DNA from: Desulfobacteraceae bacterium
GTDB taxonomy: Bacteria; Desulfobacterota; Desulfobacteria; Desulfobacterales; Desulfococcaceae
DNA length: 64,000 nucleotides
Reading direction: 5' to 3'
NCBI GenBank assembly: GCA_011390755.1
Contig: JAABRU010000005.1
Span: forward strand, 1-64,000
In this document: one piece after another, positions 1-8,079 of the stretch
Layout of the letters: every line of letters starts with the position of its first letter
Numbering within the stretch: the first letter of the stretch is position 1
Notes under the pieces: model-generated
What the model was told of the DNA's origin: nothing
Database searches by the model: none
The model's input: only the letters and a program-made list of their open reading frames with translations
Translations under genes and position numbers: made by a program

Positions 1-198
1 TCTTTCTCCTGAACACTTCGGTTCAGGGGCTGCATTGTCCTCCGGGCTCCGTACATACCCGTTACCGGGAATGCACGCCGGAGTAAGAAACTGCCGGCAG
101 CACGGCAGGCTGAACTACCGTATTGTAGGGTATCAGCAATTAAATCAGCGACTTTCACGTCGCACCCGCTGGATCGCCGGGTTAGAAATTTTCTTATT
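1..198. other. unassigned left edge, structured GC-rich sequence
   Basis: No convincing gene. The stretch has several short self-complementary segments, for example ctgaac/gttcag near position 9-26 and gccg-rich arms near 90-105. The 70-aa ORF across it (35..247) is Arg-rich, has no clear ribosome-binding site and runs into the YgiT-type gene on the other strand. It could be the end of a mobile element or an RNA gene cut by the window edge. I do not recognise it. Confidence 0.3.
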
Positions 199-426
199 TC
201 AGGCAAAATCGGCAACAGGTATATTACGCTTCTCAGCAAAACTTTGACGATGAAGTTTAATGCGCTCAATTTCATGCAAAGTTTCCGCCGCCATATAAGT
301 TTCGCCGCAGATTGAGCAGTTTACAACAGGAATATTTTCAATTATCAACAAATTAATGCCTTTTCCATAGCTCCTGCTGACCCGCCGGATACGCCCGCCG
401 TCTTTTCCGCAAATTTCACAAATCAT
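199..426 (-). CDS. YgiT-type zinc finger protein (MqsA N-domain-like antitoxin)
   Basis: A 75-aa protein with two zinc-binding CxxC pairs (CEIC at residues 3-6, CSIC at 37-40), the pattern of the YgiT/MqsA N-terminal zinc finger. It ends in a short basic helical tail and lacks the C-terminal HTH of full-length MqsA. It lies 6 bp downstream of a DUF4258 gene on the same strand. DUF4258 proteins are often paired with such small zinc-finger proteins in toxin-antitoxin-like loci, so an antitoxin role is inferred from family and context. The Met start at 426 follows directly after the upstream stop, suggesting coupled translation. Confidence 0.8.
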   Translation of the reverse strand: MICEICGKDGGRIRRVSRSYGKGINLLIIENIPVVNCSICGETYMAAETLHEIERIKLHRQSFAEKRNIPVADFA

Positions 427-432
427 AGAATT

Positions 433-720
433 TCACTCTGTTTCAAGATATACAGTTATTATGACCAGACTGCCGGTAAGACTCAGTTTGCTTACAACAG
501 CAGCTTCATTTCCCCCGAATGTTTCACCGGAAATAACATATTTCCATTCTCCGGTATTTATGTCTTTTTGCCGTTCTGTGATTTCACCTGTAAGCAGACA
601 GTGCTCGACATCGAAAATTGTAAGTCCGTCATCGTTCATCTCTTCTTCAGCATGTAATGTCATTACATACTTTCGGATACGGACTTTTTCTCTGATTTCT
701 TTTAATACAGATTCAAACAT
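433..720 (-). CDS. DUF4258 domain protein (putative toxin)
   Basis: A 95-aa protein. An N-terminal helix carries an HAEEEM-type segment (around residue 23), followed by GLTIFDVEHCL, a conserved ITERQKD stretch and a beta-strand C-terminus (SLVIITVYLE). This is the layout of DUF4258, a BECR-fold, RelE-like family of small toxins. It is the first gene of a two-gene minus-strand operon with the YgiT-type partner. The ribosome-binding site is weak (aaaatgaaaag). The toxin role is family inference; catalytic residues cannot be assigned with confidence. Confidence 0.75.
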   Translation of the reverse strand: MFESVLKEIREKVRIRKYVMTLHAEEEMNDDGLTIFDVEHCLLTGEITERQKDINTGEWKYVISGETFGGNEAAVVSKLSLTGSLVIITVYLETE

Positions 721-1246
721 CAGACGCTTTTCATTTTAAGGCAAAGCAATAATAATTTGGTAGTGGTGTTTTTTTGACTGACGTATTTCATTGTGATAAA
801 CTTTTATTATAATGACTGATAAACATTTTTATGCGTTTTTCGTGCATATCCCGACTTTTGCTGAAAGAGAGGGTTTTCCGCACCACGCAGGGGCATCGCT
901 TCGGTTTACCCTAAAATTAAGCTCTGACAAAGCACTATGCTGAAATCTTTTTCAGATTTCAGCATAAAATTGCAGGTCGGGTTAGCGTATTTCGGCAAAC
1001 TCAGTAAGCAGGCGCAACCTGACATCTTTACATTATGTCGGAATACCAACCGTTTTAAGTGAAATCATGAATCAGGTTCTGCTGACATTTACGAGGGATA
1101 AAGGGGGGTGGAAGGGTGAAAAATCCTGCCCCCCTCTATACCCTCTCAGGAGGGGAATAAGAGAACTTAACAGTCATTATAACTCAGCATGGGGAATGAG
1201 AACTTCCCTACCCCCCTGAACCTATTCCTGAATCCCAATCCCTGTC
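721..1246. other. intergenic region with 13-bp hairpin
   Basis: This 526-bp gap has no gene. It holds a perfect 13-bp inverted repeat at 936-948/954-966 (tatgctgaaatct, loop ttttc) with no T-run on either side. Next to it is a fragment of the dispersed ggtcgggttagcg repeat (about 973-986) also seen near 35.3 and 60.0 kb. G/C tracts near 1100-1140 and 1195-1215 complete it. It separates the divergently read regulatory ends of the DUF4258 operon and the 3' end of the substrate-binding protein gene. Confidence 0.5.
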
Positions 1247-2419
1247 TTAGGGACAGACCGATTCTGTAAACACAAACTCGCCTTTGTCACTGATTTTCAC
1301 AACCACGGCGCATTTGATGGGATCACCCTGTTCGTCAAATTTCATTTTTCCGGTAATGCCGTCAAATTCGGCAATTCCGGCAATGGCATCCCGCAGGTTT
1401 TTCCGGTCGTCTTTCAGCTTTCCGCTGATTTTGCCCATATCCTGCAGGCCTTTGAGGACAATACGGGTTGCATCCCAGGTCAGGGCGGCAACATCGGCAG
1501 GTTCATAACCGTATTTTTTGTGGTAACGGTCAATAAATTCTTTGGTGGCCCCGGTGGCTCCGGCAGCCGCATAATGGGTGGAGAAATAGTGACCTTTGCA
1601 GTCATCCCCGCACAGGGGCATGAGTTCGGAATTTCCCCAGGCATCCGCGCCCATAAAAGGGCCTTTCCATCCCAGATCATGGGCCTGTTTTACCGTCAGT
1701 GCCACTTCATTATAGTTGTTGGGCAGGAAAATAAAATCCGGTTTGGCAGCAATAATTTTGGTCAGCTGCGCGCTGAAATCCTGATCTTTGTCTCCGTAAC
1801 TTTCAAATGCCACAACAGAACCCGCGCCGTTTTTCTTTTCAAAATCGGCTTTGAAGATTTCAGCCAGTCCTTTGCTGTAATCATTGGCCAGAGCATACAG
1901 TACAGCGGCTTTTTTGGCCTGAAACTGTTTCATGGCAAAATCCACGGCCACCGGTCCCTGAAAGGGATCCAGGAAAGCCGCACGGAAGACCCATTCCCGG
2001 TCTTTGGTGGTATCCGGGTTGGTGGACCAGGGGGAAATCATGGGAGTACGGTTGTCATTACAGGTTCCTCCCGCAGGAACGGCCTGTTTACTGGAATTGG
2101 GACCGATAATTGCCAGTACATCATCCTGTTCAATGAGCTTCAGTGCGGCCGTCACCGCGGACTCGGCCTTGGATTCATTGTCTTCATAAGTAAATTCCAG
2201 CATGTATTTTTCCCCGCCGATGTCCAGACCGCCTGCCCCGTTAATATCTTCTTTGAGCATTTCGGCTGCAAATTTGGATTCTTCCCCGACTTTGGGAATA
2301 TCTCCGGTCAGGGGAATATTAAAACCGATTTTTACCACTTTCTCCGCGCTCCATGCGCAGGGAGAAAACACCATTACCGCTGCCGTACACAGGGCCAGAC
2401 CCATCAGGTATTTACGCAT
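1247..2419 (-). CDS. branched-chain amino acid-type ABC transporter substrate-binding protein (LivJ/LivK-like)
   Basis: A 390-aa periplasmic protein with a clear signal peptide (MRKYLMGLALCTAAV..., cleavage after the CAWSA region). It has the Peripla_BP_6 fold: IGFNIPLTGDIPKVGEE at the start of the mature domain, EDNESKAESAV, the AIIGPNSSKQAVPAG ligand-loop region, and PADVAALTWDATRIVLKGL near the C-terminus. It should bind an amino acid or similar small ligand for a Liv-type ABC importer. No permease or ATPase genes of that type are adjacent, so it is either an orphan receptor or its partners lie elsewhere. The start is preceded by aaggagaagagg. Confidence 0.9.
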   Translation of the reverse strand: MRKYLMGLALCTAAVMVFSPCAWSAEKVVKIGFNIPLTGDIPKVGEESKFAAEMLKEDINGAGGLDIGGEKYMLEFTYEDNESKAESAVTAALKLIEQDDVLAIIGPNSSKQAVPAGGTCNDNRTPMISPWSTNPDTTKDREWVFRAAFLDPFQGPVAVDFAMKQFQAKKAAVLYALANDYSKGLAEIFKADFEKKNGAGSVVAFESYGDKDQDFSAQLTKIIAAKPDFIFLPNNYNEVALTVKQAHDLGWKGPFMGADAWGNSELMPLCGDDCKGHYFSTHYAAAGATGATKEFIDRYHKKYGYEPADVAALTWDATRIVLKGLQDMGKISGKLKDDRKNLRDAIAGIAEFDGITGKMKFDEQGDPIKCAVVVKISDKGEFVFTESVCP

Positions 2420-2517
2420 CCTCTTCTCCTTTTCAAAACAATGTTTAAAAATAACAACATAAGTTTATACGAAAAAAACATCATCTGCTACCACAGGGGA
2501 AATTTTTTTTCAATCTT

Positions 2518-2943
2518 TTATTTTGCTTTTTCAGCTTTGGCGGCTATCGCTGCCCTGAATTTGGCTGCATGAATGATAAATCTCTCATGCGTTCCTTTGG
2601 AAATAATATCCGCACCGTCATGGGCCTCTATGGAAAAGGTCAGTTTTTTGCCTTCCATTTTTTCCAGCCTGACTTTCACCGTAACCGTAAAACCGGGCGG
2701 TGTGGCCGCTGTATGGCTCAGGTGAAAACCAATGCCCACACTCTGCTCATCGGGCCAGTCCAGATACGGATGAATGGCTTTGATGCAGACAAATTCAAAA
2801 AGCCCGATCATATAACCCGAAGCCAGCACATCGGGCATAATTTTTCCTTCCTCAAATTCCGGAAAAAGATGGGGAACAGTTTTATCTGCCGGAACGGTGT
2901 ACTGAAATTCAAATTCCAAACCTTCTTTCAGAGAATCTTTCAT
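2518..2943 (-). CDS. FlK-like hotdog thioesterase family protein
   Basis: A 141-aa hotdog-fold protein. It carries the features of the fluoroacetyl-CoA thioesterase-like family: VLASGYMIGLFE (Ser where FlK has the catalytic Thr, then the conserved Glu), the His motif HLSHTAATPPG near residue 77, and the late IEAHDGAD...GTHERFII segment. Likely hydrolyses an acyl-CoA in the cytoplasm; the substrate cannot be read from sequence. A good ribosome-binding site (tggaggaaaa) precedes the ATG. It lies upstream of the substrate-binding protein gene on the same strand, 98 bp away, and may be cotranscribed. Confidence 0.8.
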   Translation of the reverse strand: MKDSLKEGLEFEFQYTVPADKTVPHLFPEFEEGKIMPDVLASGYMIGLFEFVCIKAIHPYLDWPDEQSVGIGFHLSHTAATPPGFTVTVKVRLEKMEGKKLTFSIEAHDGADIISKGTHERFIIHAAKFRAAIAAKAEKAK

Positions 2944-3048
2944 TTTTCCTCCATAAAAATTATTCGCTTATTAAGATGAAACATTCATTGCATTGAGGAA
3001 ATCCGGATAATAAACCGAATTTCCCAACTCCCTGACACCCAGGCCATT

Positions 3049-3303
3049 TTACTCTCCCGGATTTCTGCCTTTCTGACTGCCCAGGGGCACATTGCACTTG
3101 GGACATCTTCCGGCATATACGCTGACACGCCCCTGCCATCCGCAGCTTTGGCAACGGGCCGCCTGGCTGTGCGGGTCTTCCTTTTCTCCTGCAAACATTT
3201 TCCGGATAAAGGACAGCAGCATGATAACTCCCACAGCGCACCCGCCGTAAATCAGTAAATCTTTTAGAGTAAAATCTCCGAAAACAAGCATTTCCAGATC
3301 CAT
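3049..3303 (-). CDS. small membrane-anchored zinc-ribbon protein
   Basis: An 84-aa protein, starting at the ATG behind aaaggaggttgtg rather than the longer 106-aa ORF. One transmembrane helix (LLIYGGCAVGVIMLLSFI, residues 15-32) is followed by a cytoplasmic or periplasmic domain with two CxxC pairs (CQSC and CPKC), a rubredoxin-like zinc ribbon. No known function. The same strand carries the thioesterase gene 105 bp downstream. Confidence 0.7.
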   Translation of the reverse strand: MDLEMLVFGDFTLKDLLIYGGCAVGVIMLLSFIRKMFAGEKEDPHSQAARCQSCGWQGRVSVYAGRCPKCNVPLGSQKGRNPGE

Positions 3304-4172
3304 CACAACCTCCTTTCTCTGACTGATTATTGCAGTAAGGTTTTTAGCATATACCGGGAATGAATGCAAATTCCATATTTACAAAAAACAATATATTGCA
3401 ACAGTTCGGTAAAAAAAAAATCGGTATGAATAATTTCAGCAGCTTATGAAATGAATACGGAATATCCGTACTTAGAACCTGCCCGAAAACCTGTTTACCG
3501 GTATCCCAAACCCCTGTTTTAAGAAGATTCAAAAATTGGTTTCGGAGGTTTTCGGATATTGATTTAATGATTTCTGGCAGTTATGGTTTTATGTCCTGTG
3601 CGTCGGAAAAATTACCGAACCATTGATATTGATGAATCATTAACAATTCCGGAATTCTGATTCTGTGCTGCTCCGAATTTTCCGGGCAAAGACGCACGGC
3701 AGGGAGTTTTTCAAGAGACCCTAATGCATTGTCAAATTTGATTTTATGACTTCCGGGCCCAGACCGTGAGGAAGGGGAGCGCGGAACCGCTGTCTTCAGG
3801 TCATAATTTCAAAATTGACAGAGCACTAAGTTAAAGGTGAAGGAATTCCGAATGTTCGGCTGAGATCACGTCGAAGCCTGAACGTTTGGGACGCTGAAAT
3901 AATTCGGAAAATTCTGCCAAAATTCCGTCTCACTTCATTTTGGCATTCCGGAAATTCCTCAACTGAATGGTATTGATGCCTTTCTGCGGTCTTATCAGGA
4001 TCGGATTTATCCGGACAGCGTTATTGGATTTTCCTGCTGTTCGGATTTGTTTCATGGGCAAGTAGGAATTTTCTGCCCTTGAATACTCCCTTCATCCCAT
4101 TGATTTTTTTCTTTACAGATGGCATCTTATTTTCAACCAAAAACGGTAATATGAAAAATAAGGAGGGATCGT
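3304..4172. other. 869-bp intergenic region, no supported gene
   Basis: Only short ORFs without ribosome-binding sites. A repeated motif of the form ttgtcaaatttga / tcaaaattgaca appears around 3730-3750 and 3810-3830 in opposite orientation, enclosing roughly 90 bp. Similar remnants (caaaattgacaatgcatta) recur near 38.93 kb, so this is probably decayed repeat DNA. A strong ribosome-binding site, aggaggga, at the right end belongs to the next gene. Confidence 0.4.
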
Positions 4173-5300
4173 ATGTTAAAATCAAAAGTTTTTTTTCAAA
4201 AGTGCAGTTTTATTTGTCTGCTGATGACATTCATGGCTTTGATCTGTCCGGTCCGGGGTGAGGATGGTGCACAGATAGCAAGGGTTACACCTGTGCAGGA
4301 ACAGAAACAGGAACAAAAAATGAATAAAATCAAAACGCTTATGGCCCGGATGGATGCTGAGGAACTGACGGAACAGAAAAAAATTGAAATGATACCGGAA
4401 ATTCTGGAGTTGGCAAAAGAATTGGCGAATGATGCCCAACTAAACGGCAACATTGCTCTTTCGACTGAAGTATTGGATATTGTCAACAACGTAACGGAAA
4501 TTCTGTCCGGGATTCTTCAGACATCATCAGCGGATGTGAAAATAGTCGGTGCTGTGGCGGATGTATCAAAAACAACTGCACAGATCACGCAGACTGTGGC
4601 GGATACTGCCGGAGCCGCAGGCAGTCCGGAACTTGCCGGTCAGGTATTAAACACAGTGAATAAGATAACGGACAATCTGTCAGGGCTTATCCGGGCCCCC
4701 GCAGCGGATGCCAATATCATCGGTGCTGTGGCAGATGTATCAAAAACAAGCGCACAGATCGCGCAGACTGTGGTGGCGGATACTGCCGGAGCCGCAGGCA
4801 TTAGTCCGGAACTTGCCGGTCAGGCACTAAACACCGTGGATAAAATAGCGGACAATCTGTCAGCAATTATGCAGGTATCCGCAGCGGATGCGGATGCAGT
4901 CAGTGCTGTGGCAGATGTATCAAAAACAGCCGCACAGATTACACAGACTGTGGCGGATGCTGCCAAAGATGCGGATAACCAGGAATTGGCTCAGCATGCG
5001 GTAACGGTGGCAGGTGAACTGAAGGCTGTAACGCATCAGGTTGCAGTTGCAGCGCAGCAGATTACCGCTACCAGCACGGATGAGAACACTGTCAGTACAG
5101 CCGAAATAATTATTCAGGAAGTTCAGGAGACGGATAATCTTCTCCAATCTGCTGTGGATGTATCTGTACAGGCCGGTGCTTCTCCCCCTCCCGCTCCATC
5201 CGCCGGTACTTCCCAGGCAGTTACAGCAGATCCTGCTCAGATACTGGATGTGCAGATGGATGAACCGATCAGTGACAATAAACCTGCCAGTCCCAATTGA
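4173..5300 (+). CDS. secreted Ala-rich helical repeat protein
   Basis: A 375-aa protein with an N-terminal signal segment (FICLLMTFMALICPVRGED). A charged Gln/Lys-rich stretch follows, then tandem ~59-60-residue repeats built on GAVADVSKT(T/S/A)AQI(T/A)QTV and ELAGQ(V/A)LNTV(N/D)KI. Three clear copies and a partial first copy lie between about residues 85 and 300. The tail is Pro/Ser-rich. The amphipathic Ala/Val/Thr pattern suggests a long alpha-helical rod. No enzymatic motif. It starts at an ATG 4 bp after aggaggga. It precedes the polysaccharide cluster, but an intervening 384-bp gap suggests a separate unit. No family recognised. Confidence 0.75.
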   Translation: MLKSKVFFQKCSFICLLMTFMALICPVRGEDGAQIARVTPVQEQKQEQKMNKIKTLMARMDAEELTEQKKIEMIPEILELAKELANDAQLNGNIALSTEVLDIVNNVTEILSGILQTSSADVKIVGAVADVSKTTAQITQTVADTAGAAGSPELAGQVLNTVNKITDNLSGLIRAPAADANIIGAVADVSKTSAQIAQTVVADTAGAAGISPELAGQALNTVDKIADNLSAIMQVSAADADAVSAVADVSKTAAQITQTVADAAKDADNQELAQHAVTVAGELKAVTHQVAVAAQQITATSTDENTVSTAEIIIQEVQETDNLLQSAVDVSVQAGASPPPAPSAGTSQAVTADPAQILDVQMDEPISDNKPASPN

Positions 5301-5403
5301 TAAGTAGTACATACAGGGTGTCATATAAAACCGCCATGAGTTATGACTCACAACGAAGCATGAAAGTTTCAACCGTTCCCGGGCTCCGTCTCCGGCAGTG
5401 TGT

Positions 5404-5449
5404 GAGGCAGAGCCTCATCCAATGCGTTCCCGGGCAGAGCCCGGGAACG
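5404..5449. repeat. tandem REP-like hairpins with AGA loops
   Basis: Two perfect palindromes lie side by side: gaggc-aga-gcctc (5404-5416) and cgttcccgggc-aga-gcccgggaacg (5425-5449). Both have the triloop AGA. They lie in the 384-bp gap after the Ala-rich repeat gene. The ttcccgggc/gcccgggaa palindrome resembles highly iterated intergenic palindromes of many genomes. It is not followed by a T-run, so it is a repeat rather than an obvious terminator. Confidence 0.75.
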
Positions 5450-5684
5450 GGTCAGGCTGCGGAGGAGTGCGAAAATTAAGGCGGAGGCCGGTTTTTCGCA
5501 GACACTTTCATATAAAAAATAGTGACAGATAAGGGATTACATCTGCTGATTTTGTCAGCACACATCCCCCGGAGTTTCCGGGGGGAAAACAGGTTCTCAG
5601 TGACAGGGGCAGCAGATTTAATCCCTTAGCAAATCATGAATAAATGACACTGAAATCAGAATCCACAGTAAGGAGTATCAGAGT

Positions 5685-6944
5685 ATGAAAAAAAATTTAC
5701 TTGCAACAGGGAGAACAGTTCTGATTTTTCTTGTTTTTTTTCTCTGTGTTACAGAGCATTCCCCTGCCAGTCGGATTATCATACAACCGCTTGTGGCGGT
5801 TCAGGAGGCAGCCATGGATCCGGGCGGCCGACTGCGCATTGCCCCCAAAGTATCTGCAAGCAGTCGTTATGACAGCAATTTTTATAACACAGCAAGGGAT
5901 GAGAGAGGTGTGTTCACCTATCTGATGCAGCCGGGAATCGAAATGGAATATTATACCGCCAAAAGCAGCGTCACACTGGGTTATACACTGGATGCCTATT
6001 TTTATCATGACAATGACGATGTTCCGATAGGTCAAAAGGATGCCGATGAGGATGATTATGTGGGACATACCTTCCATTTTAATGTCCGCACTGCGCCGTT
6101 TGCCAAATTGTCCCTGGAACTTGATGAAATCTATTTTAAAACCCGTGAAGAGAGCAAGGCAGACCGTTTTGCCAATGATACCAGTCGGGAAAAATATTAT
6201 ATCAACAGACTGACCCCCGGATTGTTTTACAGGTGGAATGAACGCTTTTCATCGGCTGCCAGATACCGCAATACCATTACCGAATATGACAGGGAATCAG
6301 ATGCAAGTTCCAAAGAGAACAGGGGTATTTTTGATCTGACCTACCATTTTTCACCGCTGTCTTCCCTTACTCTGGACTATCAGATATGGGACAGAAATTA
6401 TGATGTGGATATTTCGGATTATACATCCAACCAGGTGGAGCTGGTGTACAGAAAACAGGCAAAGCACCTGGGTTTTGAAGCCGGGGCAGGATATCATTCC
6501 CGCAGCTTCGACGATGATTCCAGAGACGGAACCGATACCCTGCATTATCATGCGGGTCTGAGCGCGCAGACGGCAAAAAGCAGAGGGGAACTTGTATTTG
6601 AGGAAAACTACAATGATGCTGTTACCGCCGATGATTTTTACAAAGCCAGAAAATTGAATCTGAGTCTCGGACGTACTTTCGGCAGGTATCTGGATACCGG
6701 CATATCGGGCTTTTACCAGATGAATGATTATGAAGACTGGATGGAATACCGTTCTGATCCGGAAAACCGGGAAGATGATATTTTTGGTCTTTCGGCCAGT
6801 GTCCGCTATAAATTTGCCCGCTGGCTGGCCCTGGGGCTGGAAGGCGGTTATGAAGACCGGGATTCCAATCTGGATGCATATGATTATGATAACAAATTTA
6901 TCATGCTCAAAGTGGATTCGGTTTATGATGCGGTGAGGCGGTAA
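5685..6944 (+). CDS. outer-membrane beta-barrel protein of an exopolysaccharide cluster
   Basis: A 419-aa protein with a signal peptide (LIFLVFFLCVTEHSPAS) followed by alternating aromatic/polar beta-strands throughout and an even spread of Tyr and Asp, typical of a porin-like barrel (Bbp2-type beta-barrel found in polysaccharide export and exosortase-associated loci). The start ATG follows aaggagtatcagagt. It is first in a plus-strand series with Wza-, Wzz- and BY-kinase-like genes and probably forms or supports the outer-membrane exit for the polymer. Family assignment is from composition and context, so the precise role is uncertain. Confidence 0.75.
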   Translation: MKKNLLATGRTVLIFLVFFLCVTEHSPASRIIIQPLVAVQEAAMDPGGRLRIAPKVSASSRYDSNFYNTARDERGVFTYLMQPGIEMEYYTAKSSVTLGYTLDAYFYHDNDDVPIGQKDADEDDYVGHTFHFNVRTAPFAKLSLELDEIYFKTREESKADRFANDTSREKYYINRLTPGLFYRWNERFSSAARYRNTITEYDRESDASSKENRGIFDLTYHFSPLSSLTLDYQIWDRNYDVDISDYTSNQVELVYRKQAKHLGFEAGAGYHSRSFDDDSRDGTDTLHYHAGLSAQTAKSRGELVFEENYNDAVTADDFYKARKLNLSLGRTFGRYLDTGISGFYQMNDYEDWMEYRSDPENREDDIFGLSASVRYKFARWLALGLEGGYEDRDSNLDAYDYDNKFIMLKVDSVYDAVRR

Positions 6945-6950
6945 GGGGGG

Positions 6951-7104
6951 CGGTGTCGGGTGTTCGGTGTCAGGTGTTCGGTGTCAGGTGTTCGGTGTCA
7001 GGTGTTCGGTGTCGGGGGTTCGGTGTCAGGTGTTCGGTGTCAGGTGTTCGGTGTCAGGTGTTCGGTGTCGGGTGTTCGGTGTCGGGGGTTCGGTGGCCGG
7101 TGGA
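6951..7104. repeat. 14-nt tandem repeat array
   Basis: Ten exact-period copies of cggtgtc(a/g)gg(t/g)gtt run from 6951 to 7090, with an eleventh degenerate copy to about 7104. The array fills the gap between the barrel gene stop (6944) and the export-protein start (7136). Fourteen is not a multiple of three. The short ORF read through it (6967..7155) is a by-product of the repeat. Confidence 0.95.
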
Positions 7105-7135
7105 TTGAAGACAGGGTTTTCAAAAGCAGGTGTTT

Positions 7136-8053
7136 ATGATGTCACATTTTTATGAATTCATATATAAAAGCATATTGTCCGGAATTGCGGCAGTGATTTT
7201 CCTGATGCTGCCTGTCTCTGTGTCCGCTCAGGGAGAAGGATACCGCATCGGGCACAGAGATGTTCTTTCCCTGGCGATTTATGCCGGGGGAGAAGAGCAG
7301 CAGTCTGTCGTGGTCAGTGTGGATACCCGCGGCATAATAAATGTGCCTTTTATCGGTCCGGTAAAAGCCGACGGGATGACTCTTTCCGAGCTGCAGATGC
7401 AGATCCGGGAACCCCTGGCCAGGGATTTCTTTGTTGACCCCGAAGTGATCCTGTATATTAAAGAATACCACAGTCTTTATTATTATATCTCCGGTGCTGT
7501 GGCTTCGCCCGGCCTGTATGAAACGACTTCAAAGATCACCCTCATGCAGCTGATTGCCAAGGCAGGAGGGGTTTTGCCGGAGCGGCAGGATAAAGCCTAT
7601 ATCCTGCGGGATGCCGCCAAAGAAGTTCAGGAGGGGGAAAAACCGGAAGACCTGATAATGAAACGGGACAGCAGGGAAGAAGTGGATTTGCAAAAACTGC
7701 TGGATCAGGTGGATATGACCCAGAATATCATGCTGCAGCCCGGGGATGTGATTTATATCCCTCTGAAAGATGAAAATGAGATTGAAGAGGAAAAACCCAG
7801 TGTCTATGTGGAAGGGGAGGTACGAAATCCCGGCGCATATAACTATAAATACGGAATGACCGCCCTTAATGCCTGTATTCTGGCTGGCGGATTCAGCAAA
7901 TATGCCGCGCCCAACCGCACCCGCATTATCCGCAAAAAAGAAGAGGAACAGCTTATCATCCGCATTAACCTGGACGATGTGAAAAAAGGCCGGAAAAATG
8001 ATGTGGAACTGGAACCCGGAGATATGATTCATGTGCCGGAAAGCTGGTTCTGA
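7136..8053 (+). CDS. polysaccharide export protein (Wza-like, SLBB domains)
   Basis: About 305 aa. A signal peptide (GIAAVIFLMLPVSVSA) is followed by the Poly_export domain opening with GYRIGHRDVLSLAIY, the ISGAVASPGLYE SLBB domain (around residue 120) and a second SLBB-like domain VYVEGEVRNPGAYNY (around 225). It ends with the usual LEPGDMIHVPE. It forms the periplasmic/outer-membrane part of the export channel with the barrel upstream and the Wzz-like protein downstream. There is no lipobox Cys after the signal peptide, unlike E. coli Wza. The track starts at GTG 7130; the ATG at 7136, 5 bp after gcagg, is preferred. Confidence 0.9.
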   Translation: MMSHFYEFIYKSILSGIAAVIFLMLPVSVSAQGEGYRIGHRDVLSLAIYAGGEEQQSVVVSVDTRGIINVPFIGPVKADGMTLSELQMQIREPLARDFFVDPEVILYIKEYHSLYYYISGAVASPGLYETTSKITLMQLIAKAGGVLPERQDKAYILRDAAKEVQEGEKPEDLIMKRDSREEVDLQKLLDQVDMTQNIMLQPGDVIYIPLKDENEIEEEKPSVYVEGEVRNPGAYNYKYGMTALNACILAGGFSKYAAPNRTRIIRKKEEEQLIIRINLDDVKKGRKNDVELEPGDMIHVPESWF

Positions 8054-8079
8054 ACAGAAAACAGAGAGGATAAGAGAAA

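Noticed and set aside
1520-2572. 350-aa plus-strand ORF opposite the substrate-binding protein
   Set aside because: Shadow frame; the minus-strand gene has a signal peptide and Peripla_BP_6 motifs.
6967-7155. 62-aa ORF MSGVRCQVFGV...
   Set aside because: Encoded by the 14-nt tandem array; no upstream signal; overlaps the real export gene start.
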